From NCBI RefSeq assembly GCF_029223485.1, contig NZ_JARHTP010000022.1, positions 62,001 through 126,000 on the forward strand: a stretch of DNA of 64,000 nt, read 5' to 3'. This document shows positions 43,388-50,976 of this stretch, in pieces. A program made the position numbers and the translations under genes. Within the stretch, counting starts at the first letter, position 1; each line of letters opens with the position of its first letter. The DNA comes from Streptomyces coacervatus. Lineage in GTDB: Bacteria > Actinomycetota > Actinomycetes > Streptomycetales > Streptomycetaceae. The notes beneath the pieces were generated by a model. That model had not been told where the DNA came from and made no database searches. It was given only the letters and a program-made list of their open reading frames with translations.

Positions 43388-43984
43388 ATGGAACCGCTCA
43401 TCCATGTCACCGGGCGTGGGGTGCCCCTGGACCGGCCCAACGTCGACACCGACCAGATCATCCCCGCCGCGTGGCTGAAGAACACCACCCGCACCGGTTA
43501 CGCCGACGGCCTCTTCGAGCAGTGGCGCCAAGACCCGGGCTTCGTCCTCAACCGGCCCGAGCGTGCCGGGGCGGCGATACTGGTCAGCGGCCCGAACTTC
43601 GGCTGCGGTTCGTCGCGTGAGCACGCGCCGTGGGCGCTGCACGAGTGGGGTTTCCGGGCGGTGATCGCGCCGGGGTTCGCGGACATCTTCCGCAACAACA
43701 TGCCGAACGCCGGGCTGGTCCCCGTATGGTGCGAGCCGGCGGCAGCCGCTGCTCTGATGGCCGCCACCACTGCCGACGCCACCGCCGAGATCAGCATCAA
43801 CGTGGCCGAGCGCACGGTCACCTGCGAGGCGGCGGGCGTCCGGGCGGCGCCGTTCCGGCTCGACGACGACGCCCGCGACAGACTGGTCTCCGGGCTGACC
43901 CAGCTGGAGGTGACGTTGCGCGCCGCCGACCGGATCACGGCGTTCGAGCGGGCTCGCGCCCCCTGGCTGGACGTTTCCGCGTGA
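43388..43984 (+). CDS. leuD: 3-isopropylmalate dehydratase small subunit homologue
   Basis: 198 aa from ATG 43388 with GGGAG upstream, 11 bp after leuC. The swivel-domain motifs RPNVDTDQIIPAAWLK and GPNFGCGSSREHAPWAL are intact. It completes the LeuCD heterodimer. It is the last recognisable gene of the cluster; a core-type muramidase gene follows. Confidence 0.93.
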   Translation: MEPLIHVTGRGVPLDRPNVDTDQIIPAAWLKNTTRTGYADGLFEQWRQDPGFVLNRPERAGAAILVSGPNFGCGSSREHAPWALHEWGFRAVIAPGFADIFRNNMPNAGLVPVWCEPAAAAALMAATTADATAEISINVAERTVTCEAAGVRAAPFRLDDDARDRLVSGLTQLEVTLRAADRITAFERARAPWLDVSA

Positions 43985-44111
43985 GGCCGGCTTCTGTGGC
44001 CGACCGGAGCGGACGTTTCCACCCCGTTTCCACATCCGGAACGGATCACCCGTGCGAAGGTGGGAAGACATCAACCGCTCTCCCCCCACCGGCACTTCAG
44101 GGAGTCCTTCC

Positions 44112-44669
44112 ATGCTGCGCGGCATCGACGTAAGCGCCTACCAGTCGTCCTCGTACGCCACGGACGGCCTCTCCTTCGTCTTCATCAAGGCGACGGAGGG
44201 CCGTTCGTACATCAACCCGAGAGCCGGCGCCCAGACACAACACGGCCGCAACGCCGGCCTCGTCGTCGGCTTCTACCACTTCCTCTGGCCGGGCCATCTC
44301 CAGGCCCAGGCGGAGTACTTCGTCGAGCAGGCCCCCTCGAAGGCGGGCGACATCCTTGCCGTGGACTGGGAGACGACCAGCGACGGCTCGCACGCGAGCA
44401 ACGCGGAGAAGGACCTGTTCCTCCGCAAGGTGAAGGAACTGCGGCCCAACCACCAGGTCGTGCTGTACACGAACCGCGACTACTGGCTGAACGTGGACAC
44501 CACGTCCTACGCCGGTGACGGCCTCTGGATCGCCGACTACGTCACGGCGGGCAAGCCCCGTATCAAGGCCAAGTGGCGCTTCCACCAGTACAGCAGCGAG
44601 CCGCACGACAAGGACGTCGCGGACTTCGCCGACAAGGCCGCACTGAAGGCGTGGGCCGAGGGAGCCTGA
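44112..44669 (+). CDS. GH25 muramidase (lysozyme M1-like)
   Basis: 185 aa. LRGIDVSAYQ at the start and ILAVDWETT hold the catalytic Asp/Glu pattern of glycoside hydrolase family 25, and VVLYTNRDYW, GLWIADY and FHQYSS match its barrel strands. It cleaves the MurNAc-GlcNAc bond of peptidoglycan. No signal peptide is visible at the ATG with GGGAG upstream, so export is unclear. A solitary gene; no phage genes surround it. Confidence 0.9.
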   Translation: MLRGIDVSAYQSSSYATDGLSFVFIKATEGRSYINPRAGAQTQHGRNAGLVVGFYHFLWPGHLQAQAEYFVEQAPSKAGDILAVDWETTSDGSHASNAEKDLFLRKVKELRPNHQVVLYTNRDYWLNVDTTSYAGDGLWIADYVTAGKPRIKAKWRFHQYSSEPHDKDVADFADKAALKAWAEGA

Positions 44670-44689
44670 CCGGGGAGCCGGTGGAGCGC

Positions 44690-45349
44690 CTACCCCCGGA
44701 AGTCCGCCGGGCGTTCCGGTGACGCCTCCGCCAGGGCCTTGGTGACCGTGTCGACGCCGGCCTGCATGCCGTACACGGGTGTGCCGGGCTGCTGGCGCCA
44801 GGAGTCGTCCAGGCCGCCGGAGTCGACGGTGTCGAAGCCGAGTTCGTCGATCAGCGCCCGTACCTTCTGCTTCGCCGCCGCGTCGTCGCCCGCCACCGGG
44901 AGCGCCATGCGGTCGGGGGCGCCGGCCGGGCGGGGGCGCTCCAGGAGGTCCGCCGCGAACGTCTCGTTGAACGCCTTGATCACGGGGTGGCCGATCTGGC
45001 GTTCCGCCCAGCGGCTCTCGGTGAGGCCCTCGTCCTCGATCGCCACGATCCTGCCGTCGCGCTGCGGGTAGTAGTTGCCGGTGTCGATGACCACGACGCC
45101 GCCGGCCGCCTCGTCCAGCAGGCCGGACGGGAGGTCCGGGAGCGCCTTCAGGGGGATCGTGACGACGACGATCTCCGCGCCGCGGGCCGCCTCCTCGACC
45201 GGCACGGGGGTCGCGCCGGTCTCCTCGGCCAGTGCGGTGAGCGTCTGCGGGCCGCGGGAGTTGGCGACGGAGACGTCGTGGCCGAGGGTGGTGAACCGCC
45301 TCGTGAGGTTGCCGCCGATGTTGCCCGCGCCGATGATGCCGATCTTCAT
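44690..45349 (-). CDS. NADPH-dependent F420 reductase-like NAD(P)-binding protein
   Basis: 219 aa from MKIGIIGAGNIGGNLTRRF, a Rossmann GxGxxG start, followed by VANSRGPQ (NADP-binding), VVVTIPLKALPDL and VIDTGNYYPQRDG. These match the NADPH:F420 oxidoreductase (Fno/NpdG) family used with cofactor F420 in actinomycetes. Some members are uncharacterised NADP-binding proteins instead. Upstream reading could begin earlier, but the family starts at this methionine. Confidence 0.85.
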   Translation of the reverse strand: MKIGIIGAGNIGGNLTRRFTTLGHDVSVANSRGPQTLTALAEETGATPVPVEEAARGAEIVVVTIPLKALPDLPSGLLDEAAGGVVVIDTGNYYPQRDGRIVAIEDEGLTESRWAERQIGHPVIKAFNETFAADLLERPRPAGAPDRMALPVAGDDAAAKQKVRALIDELGFDTVDSGGLDDSWRQQPGTPVYGMQAGVDTVTKALAEASPERPADFRG

Positions 45350-45473
45350 GTCGTACTCGCCTCGCCCTTCCGGGGGTCGGTCGGCGTCCATCACGCCGAT
45401 GCGCAGCACCAACCTCCGAACGGGGCGAGTTGTTCCGGCGACGGGGCAGAAGAGTGAAACCCTGCGCATGACG

Positions 45474-45512
45474 AAGGGGCGCCCGCGGCCGACAGCCGGC
45501 CGGGCGCCCCTT
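45474..45512. terminator. Hairpin terminator after the EF-hand gene
   Basis: AAGGGGCGCCCG (45474-45485) pairs perfectly with CGGGCGCCCCTT (45501-45512). It lies 9 bp past the EF-hand stop codon. Confidence 0.8.
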
Positions 45513-45521
45513 CCGCGCCTG

Positions 45522-45734
45522 TCACTTGTTCAGGTACGCCCAGAACTCGTCGAACGACAGCACCTTGTCGCCGTTCAGGTCACGCGTCTTGATGATCGCC
45601 TCGGCGACCGACTCGGTGACGTTCCAGTCGCCCTCCTGGGCGAGGGCGGCCTTGAACTCGGCGGCGGTGATGGATCCGTCACCGTCGGTGTCGATCCGCT
45701 GGAACTGCTTGCGTGCTTCTTCGATGTCCGCCAC
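45522..45734 (-). CDS. EF-hand calcium-binding protein (CabB-like)
   Basis: 70 aa with two canonical EF-hand loops: DTDGDGSITAAE (residues 15-26) and DLNGDKVLSFDE (52-63). It resembles small cytoplasmic Streptomyces calcium-binding proteins of the Cab group, proposed to buffer or sense Ca2+. It follows the MerR gene on the same strand by 58 bp. Confidence 0.92.
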   Translation of the reverse strand: MADIEEARKQFQRIDTDGDGSITAAEFKAALAQEGDWNVTESVAEAIIKTRDLNGDKVLSFDEFWAYLNK

Positions 45735-45792
45735 CGATCCGCCCCTTTTCTCCGAAACTGCGTATCTTGCTGTCGTACTGACGCAGGTCAGA

Positions 45793-46740
45793 TTAGCTGG
45801 CCACGCGAACCTTCAGTGCGGCGACCACCCAGGCGAACTCCGGCTCGTACGCCGACTGCGGGCCGAGCCCCGCCACGACCGCCCACAACTGGCGGTACCG
45901 GGCCACGCGGACGTTGGAGCCCGCCTTCAGCCGCCTCAACACCTCGGCCCGGTCCGCGTCGCCGAGCAGCCCGCGCAGGAGTTCCTCGGCCTCGGGCGCC
46001 TCGGGGGCGATGCCCCGCTCCAGGGCCTGCCCCGCGAGCTGCACCAGGCGGCTCATGAACCACAGCGAGGTGCCCGCGGGGACGTCCGGGCCGCGGTCCG
46101 CCGCGTTGAACTCGATCATCCTGCGCATCAGGCCCCGGAACTCGGGGTCCTGCATCATCTCGGCGAGCTCCACCCAGGCGTCCACCTGCTCGGGGGTCGG
46201 CTCGTCCGGCAGGTCCGCCGGGGCGAACCGCAGCCGCTTGCGGATGTCGGGGTCGGCCGTGTCGAGCCCGTCGAAGATCTCCGTCGTGAAGTCCTCGACG
46301 ATACGGGCCCGCTCGGCGGCCGACAGCCGCGCCAGTTTGTTCATCAGGGTCATCTCCTCTGCGGTCGAACCGCGTCGCGCCACGGTCGACAGCACCGCAC
46401 GGGTCACCTTCAGCGAGCGGATCTGCGCGTCCAGCGCCACCACGTGCGCCGCCGCGACCTGAGCGACCGTCCGCTCCCCGTCCAGCACCTTGCGCACGTC
46501 GTCCAGGCCGAGGCCCAGCTCACGCAAGGTGCGGATCAGCTCAAGGCGGGCGGCGGACTCGGCGTCGTAGAGCCGGTAGCCGCCCGCGGAACGGGTCACG
46601 GGGGTCAGGACGCCCTCGTCGGACCAGTAGCGGATGGTGCGCACGGTCAGTCCGGTGGACCGCGCCAGCTCGCCGATGGTGAAAAGTCCGGTGCCGTCGT
46701 ACGGGGGGTCTGGGGGGTCTCCCCCCGGATGGCTCAGCAT
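45793..46740 (-). CDS. MerR-family transcriptional regulator
   Basis: 315 aa. After a short Pro/Gly leader the MerR HTH is clear (LFTIGELARSTGLTVRTIRYWSDEGVL, GYRLYDAESAARLELIRTLRELGL), followed by a long helical C-terminal domain of unknown ligand. Start ATG 46740. It is divergent from the GNAT gene 49 bp away, so the short shared promoter probably places both under its control. Confidence 0.88.
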   Translation of the reverse strand: MLSHPGGDPPDPPYDGTGLFTIGELARSTGLTVRTIRYWSDEGVLTPVTRSAGGYRLYDAESAARLELIRTLRELGLGLDDVRKVLDGERTVAQVAAAHVVALDAQIRSLKVTRAVLSTVARRGSTAEEMTLMNKLARLSAAERARIVEDFTTEIFDGLDTADPDIRKRLRFAPADLPDEPTPEQVDAWVELAEMMQDPEFRGLMRRMIEFNAADRGPDVPAGTSLWFMSRLVQLAGQALERGIAPEAPEAEELLRGLLGDADRAEVLRRLKAGSNVRVARYRQLWAVVAGLGPQSAYEPEFAWVVAALKVRVAS

Positions 46741-46789
46741 GTGTGTGAGTCTGGGCCTTCCAGTGGGTGGAGACTCAAGGAGCGCGGTG

Positions 46790-47458
46790 GTGGAGACTCT
46801 CCGGGAGATTCTCGACGCGGCGGCGCGGGGTGTCTTCCCGCCGGCGGACGGCGGTACGACCGTCGTGCCGCAGGCCTCGCACCGGGACGCCGGGGTCATC
46901 GCCTTCACCGCGCACTCCGTCGTCTTCACCGACGAGGATCCGGCGTGGGTCTACGAGACGCTGCGCGCCGTCGACTGCGACGAACTGGCCGCGAGCATGA
47001 ACGCACGGTTCCTCACGGCCCTGCTGGAGCGGACGGGTCGCCGGACCGACACGATCGACGCGCTCCTGGTCGGCGATCCGCTGCCGGGCGACCCTCCCCT
47101 GGCCCTGACGGAGATCACCGACGCCGGTCATCCCCGGGCCGCCCGGGCCCGTACGCACCGCGACGACGTGCGGCTGTGGGCTGCGGAGGGCGGCGTGGTG
47201 CTGCTGGGCCGCGGGGTCGCCGGGCGGCTGGAGGTCGCGGTCGAGGTGGACGAGGAGGTACGGCACCGGGGGCTGGGGCGGCTGCTGGTGACGGCGGCGC
47301 GGCACCTGGCCGAGGAGCCGGTGTGGGCCCAGGTGTCACCGGGGAACGCCCGCAGCATGCGGGCGTTCCAGGCTGCGGGCTACCGTCCGGTGGGTGCGGA
47401 GGCGCTGCTGCTCAGTGCCACGGCTCGTAGTACGGGTTGCTCTGGCAGTCGCTCATGA
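46790..47458 (+). CDS. GNAT-family N-acetyltransferase
   Basis: 222 aa from GTG 46790 (AAGGAG 7 nt upstream). The acetyl-CoA-binding motif A is seen in VAVEVDEEVRHRGLGRLLV, and SMRAFQAAGYRPVGAEALL matches motif B. Substrate unknown. Its 3' end overlaps the convergent ADP-ribosyltransferase gene by 47 bp. Confidence 0.8.
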   Translation: METLREILDAAARGVFPPADGGTTVVPQASHRDAGVIAFTAHSVVFTDEDPAWVYETLRAVDCDELAASMNARFLTALLERTGRRTDTIDALLVGDPLPGDPPLALTEITDAGHPRAARARTHRDDVRLWAAEGGVVLLGRGVAGRLEVAVEVDEEVRHRGLGRLLVTAARHLAEEPVWAQVSPGNARSMRAFQAAGYRPVGAEALLLSATARSTGCSGSRS

Positions 47459-48011
47459 TCTCGGTCTTGGTCTTCTTGTCGACCGGGCAGACACCGATGA
47501 TGTACTGCCGCGCGATGCCGCCGGGGAAGGCCACCTCGACCTGGTCGGCCCATTTGTGGGTGTCGCCGATGGTCTTGTTGACGTCGACGCCGCCCGGAGC
47601 GTCGATGTAGTAGTTGAAGCCCGATTTGTACCAGGTCTTGTACAGGTCGTGGTCGTACGACGTCGACACGTACGGGGAGGGCTGGTTGACGAGGACGTAC
47701 TGCTCGATGTCGTACTGGCCGTTGATGACGTCCTTGGGGTGGAAGCCCTGCTCGAAGACGAGTGCCGGGCCGCGGCTGTCGCTGCGGTAGAGGGTGCCGC
47801 AGGTCTTGCGCCAGACCGGTTCGGGTGTGATGCGGTCGACGTCGACGCGGCGGTCCACGGCCGCCTTGACCGGGTCGGCGAACTGGGGACAGGCAGGAGC
47901 GGCGGCCTTCGCGGGGGTGGCGGTGGGGACGGTCGCGGCCGTCGTCGCGAAGACTGCCGCGAGGGACAGGACGACGGCAGCGGCCCGCCGCCGCAGGCGA
48001 GTTGTGATCAT
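47412..48011 (-). CDS. Secreted guanine-specific ADP-ribosyltransferase (ScARP/Scabin-like)
   Basis: 199 aa with a Sec signal peptide ending near AKA-A. The R-S-E class ART triad is visible: Arg76 (LYRSDSR), Ser-Thr-Ser 116-118 (YVSTSYD) and the QxE motif Gln157-Glu159 (DQVEVAF). In the pierisin/ScARP/Scabin family Gln-x-Glu targets guanine bases and guanosine nucleotides. Four cysteines outside the signal peptide fit two disulfides of an extracellular enzyme. S. coelicolor has a homologue (ScARP) in what I recall as the same chromosomal region. Stress or competition role is inferred. Confidence 0.87.
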   Translation of the reverse strand: MITTRLRRRAAAVVLSLAAVFATTAATVPTATPAKAAAPACPQFADPVKAAVDRRVDVDRITPEPVWRKTCGTLYRSDSRGPALVFEQGFHPKDVINGQYDIEQYVLVNQPSPYVSTSYDHDLYKTWYKSGFNYYIDAPGGVDVNKTIGDTHKWADQVEVAFPGGIARQYIIGVCPVDKKTKTEIMSDCQSNPYYEPWH

Positions 48012-48120
48012 GGAGTGGACGATCCCCGTCACACGGCGGCGGAATGCGTATGGTCACTCGTTCGGCGGCGTGTCCCCCGCCTTTCTCAGCCTTTCTCGGT
48101 TTTTCTCAACTCGCCGTGTT

Positions 48121-49305
48121 TCAGCGGAAGATGCCCGTGTGGCCGAGGGAGTAGCGGCCCGGCTGCGGGTACACGGCGAGGCCGTGCGGGCCGCTGCCGA
48201 CCCTGATGCGGGCGAGTTGCTCCCCGGTGCGGGTGTCGATGGCGTACACCTCGGAGTTGTAACGCCCGGACAGCCACAGGACCTTGCCGTCGGCCGATAC
48301 GCCGCCCATGTCGGGGCTGCCGCCGTTCGGCAGGTGCCATTTCGCGGTGAGCCTGTTCTGCGCGAAGTCGAAGATGGAGATGGTGCCTTCGCCGCGGTTG
48401 GAGATGTACATCACGCGCGAGTCGCGGCTGACGTAGAGGCCGTGGGCGCCCTTGCCGGTGGGCAGGAGGGTCGGCGTGGTGAACTTGTCGCCGTCCAGGA
48501 CCCATACGCCGTCGGCCATCATGTCGGCGATGTAGAACCTCCTGCCGTCGGGCGAGATCTTGACGTCCTGCGGCATCGCGCCGTGGAACGGCAGCTTCTC
48601 CTGCCCGATCACCTTCATCTTCGCCGTGTCGACCTTGAGCAGTTCGCCGCTGAACTCGCAGGAGACGATGAAGTAGCGGCCGTCGACGGAGAAGTCGGCG
48701 TGGTTGACGCCGTAGCAGCTGACCGGGACCGTCTTCTCGACCTTCATGGTGTGCGCGTCGCGGAAGACGAGAGCGCGGTCGAGCGAGGCCATCACGATCG
48801 CGTACTTGCCGTTGGGCGTGAAGTAGAGGTTGTAGGGGTCGTGCACATCGACGGCCTTGCCGGCCTTGCCCGTCCTCGGGTCGATGGGGGTGAGGGTGTT
48901 GCCCCGGTCGTTGTTGACCCACAGCGTCTTCATGTCCCAGGAGGGGACGACGTGCTGGGGCTGGGTGCCGACCGGGATCGTCTCGATGACCTTGTACGTC
49001 TTCGGGTCGATGACCGAGACGGTGTTGGAGTTGGTGTTGGGGACGTAGACCCGGGACGGGAAGTCCCTTACCACCGGGGAGAGTTGGTTGGGTCGGTCGG
49101 CCGCGTACACGTCGCGCGGATCGAGCACCGGCGGCATTCCGGGCAGGCCCAGGACGGCCGTCTTCTTCTTCGCCGGGGCGACGGCGGCCTTGCTGCCGAG
49201 GGCCTCGTCCTGGTGGTGCGAGCCGCTGGTGCAGGCGGCGAGGGTGGTGAGCGAGGCGAGCGCGGCGGTCGCGATCAGGGCGCGGGTGAGCCGGGTGGGG
49301 TTCAT
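48121..49305 (-). CDS. Beta-propeller lipoprotein (YncE/lactonase-type repeats)
   Basis: 394 aa. The lipobox LTTLAAC is followed by YVTN-type beta-propeller repeats (VYVPNTNSNTVSVIDPKTYK, KVIETIPVGTQPQHV, DGKVLWLSGRYNSEVYAID). These proteins act outside the membrane, often with unknown ligand. Its ATG overlaps the stop of the polysaccharide deacetylase gene (TGATG), so the two are translationally coupled and may act together on the envelope. Confidence 0.85.
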   Translation of the reverse strand: MNPTRLTRALIATAALASLTTLAACTSGSHHQDEALGSKAAVAPAKKKTAVLGLPGMPPVLDPRDVYAADRPNQLSPVVRDFPSRVYVPNTNSNTVSVIDPKTYKVIETIPVGTQPQHVVPSWDMKTLWVNNDRGNTLTPIDPRTGKAGKAVDVHDPYNLYFTPNGKYAIVMASLDRALVFRDAHTMKVEKTVPVSCYGVNHADFSVDGRYFIVSCEFSGELLKVDTAKMKVIGQEKLPFHGAMPQDVKISPDGRRFYIADMMADGVWVLDGDKFTTPTLLPTGKGAHGLYVSRDSRVMYISNRGEGTISIFDFAQNRLTAKWHLPNGGSPDMGGVSADGKVLWLSGRYNSEVYAIDTRTGEQLARIRVGSGPHGLAVYPQPGRYSLGHTGIFR

Positions 49306-50102
49306 CAGCTGAACAGCTCCGTGGTGGTCACCGCGGCCAGGCCGCGGCGGGCGAGTTCTTCCAGTACGACGGGGAGGGCGGCGACCGTGTCCGGGTACCC
49401 GAAATGCATGCTCACCACGGATCCGTTGCGGACCTCGTCGAGGACCTTGCGCCGGACGGCGTCGGCGCCGGGCCGGGTGTAGTCGAGGGAGTCGACGTCG
49501 TACGAGAGGACGTGCGGATAGCCGGCGCTGCGGGCCAGGCGTACGACCAGCGGCGACGCGAGGGGGGCGCGGGAGGGGCGGAACCAGGTGCCGATGGAGC
49601 CGGTGAGGTGCCGCAGGCGGTCGGCGCAGGCGGTGATCTCGCTGCGTGCGTCGGCCTCGGACATGTCGTTGACGGCCAGGTGGCGCTGGGTGTGGTTGCC
49701 GAGGTCGTGGCCGCCGTCGAGGATGCGGCGGGCCATGTCCGGGTGTTCGTCGAGCCACGTGCCGACGGCCAGGACGGTGAGGTGGGCGCCGTGCTTCTCG
49801 GCCGCGGTGAGGAGGGCGTGGGCGATGGCGGGGTCGCCCTGGCCGTGGAAGGTGAGGGCGACCCTGGGGTGGGTGCGGGGGCCGTGGGTGAGCTGGGCGG
49901 GTTGGCCCGGGTAGCTGCGGGGGGTGGGTGCGGCGGACGGTGTGGGGGGAGGGGAGGAGGACGGCGGGTGCGTCGGCGAGGGTGAAGTGGGGTGCGCGAC
50001 GGCGCCGTTCGGACCGCATCCTGCGGTGAGGGCGCCTGCGGCGAGGAGGCCGGCGCCCGTGCGTAGCGCCGTACGGCGGTCGGTCGGGGTCACCCGCACC
50101 AT
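49305..50102 (-). CDS. NodB-type polysaccharide deacetylase lipoprotein with altered motif 1
   Basis: 265 aa with a lipoprotein leader (lipobox LTAGC) and a long Pro/Ser linker. NodB motif 2 (GNHTQRHL), motif 3 (FRPSRAPL) and a late His motif (SVVSMHFG) are present. Motif 1, usually TFDDGP, reads TFHGQGDP, so the metal-binding/base Asp pair is changed. It may be a variant deacetylase or a catalytically altered member. First gene of a two-gene unit with the beta-propeller lipoprotein. Confidence 0.82.
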   Translation of the reverse strand: MVRVTPTDRRTALRTGAGLLAAGALTAGCGPNGAVAHPTSPSPTHPPSSSPPPTPSAAPTPRSYPGQPAQLTHGPRTHPRVALTFHGQGDPAIAHALLTAAEKHGAHLTVLAVGTWLDEHPDMARRILDGGHDLGNHTQRHLAVNDMSEADARSEITACADRLRHLTGSIGTWFRPSRAPLASPLVVRLARSAGYPHVLSYDVDSLDYTRPGADAVRRKVLDEVRNGSVVSMHFGYPDTVAALPVVLEELARRGLAAVTTTELFS

Positions 50103-50190
50103 TTAAGAGGCGAAGAGTAAGAAAACGGCCGATTGACCCGATCGGGGGACATTTTTCGGGTCGCGGTAAACCTGGCCGGTTCGGGGGCTC

Positions 50191-50814
50191 CTAGCGGTCC
50201 GCCACCCTCATCTCGAACCAGGTCGTCTTGCCGCGCGGCAACAGGTCGACTCCCCAGCGGTCGGAGAGCTTGTCGACGAGGAACAGGCCCCGGCCGCTGA
50301 TGTCCGTCTCCTGGACCGGCATGAGACAGGGCAGGCCCCGGGAGGGGTCGCGGACCTCGATACGGATCCAGCCCCGGCGGCGGCGCATCCGGAGACCGAA
50401 GACTCGGGCGCCGGTGTGGCGGACCGCGTTGCCGACCAGTTCGGAGACAAGCAGGACGGCGTCTTCCGTCATCTTGGGGGTGAGACCCCACTGGCGCAGG
50501 ACCACGACCTGGGTGAGACGGCGGGCGGTGGCCGCGGACTCCGGGCGGGACGGCAGCGGGACCTCCGCCTCGGTCGGGTTGCCGAACAACTCGAGTGCCT
50601 TGAGGGCCCGTTCGTCCTCGACCGCGGGTGACCAGCGCGCCGCCGTCGCACGGCCGTGTCCCCGCGGCTGTTCGATGCCCTCCAGCCCCGCCATGCCCCC
50701 ATCATGGCCGCCCAGAGCGTCCTCCGGGGCCGTTCCGGAGGAATACGCCCCCCGGAATACGTCGCTCCGAATAGGTCGTTCGACATATGCCACAGGCAGT
50801 TCGAAGGCTTCCAT
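50191..50814 (-). CDS. RsbW-type ATP-binding (anti-sigma factor-like) protein
   Basis: 207 aa from ATG 50814. The HATPase_c_2 domain is C-terminal: N-box LLVSELVGNAVRHT, and GRGLFLVDKLSDRWG with a terminal KTTWFEMRV. Streptomyces has many such stand-alone GHKL ATPases that may bind sigma factors or anti-anti-sigma proteins. No partner gene is adjacent. An earlier TTG at 50853 is possible but less likely. Confidence 0.82.
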   Translation of the reverse strand: MEAFELPVAYVERPIRSDVFRGAYSSGTAPEDALGGHDGGMAGLEGIEQPRGHGRATAARWSPAVEDERALKALELFGNPTEAEVPLPSRPESAATARRLTQVVVLRQWGLTPKMTEDAVLLVSELVGNAVRHTGARVFGLRMRRRRGWIRIEVRDPSRGLPCLMPVQETDISGRGLFLVDKLSDRWGVDLLPRGKTTWFEMRVADR

Positions 50815-50976
50815 GGCCCGTCTGAGCTGCGGTGAAGGCTCCGCTGAAGGCAATCGACGGTCTCCCTCGACAAGGCAGACTTAAGGTTGCCTTAAGGCTC
50901 CCATAAACCGCCCCATCGAGGGACCCGGATCAGACACCGCGTCAATTGCAAGCGGTTCAGCGGTACTCAGAGAAGT

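Noticed and set aside
24579..43984. Phosphonate (FR-900098, phosphinothricin-like) pathway suggested by synthase and aconitase-type genes
   Set aside because: No PEP phosphomutase or phosphonopyruvate decarboxylase is present, and the synthase and LeuCD proteins carry ordinary isopropylmalate-type motifs.
24579..43984. Hormaomycin-type pathway
   Set aside because: The lysine-derived nitrocyclopropane enzymes would be shared, but no NRPS modules are present and leuACD plus stand-alone ligases point to a beta-lactone dipeptide.
44112..44669. Prophage remnant because of the GH25 lysozyme
   Set aside because: No holin, tail, portal or integrase gene surrounds it; GH25 muramidases are common chromosomal Streptomyces genes.
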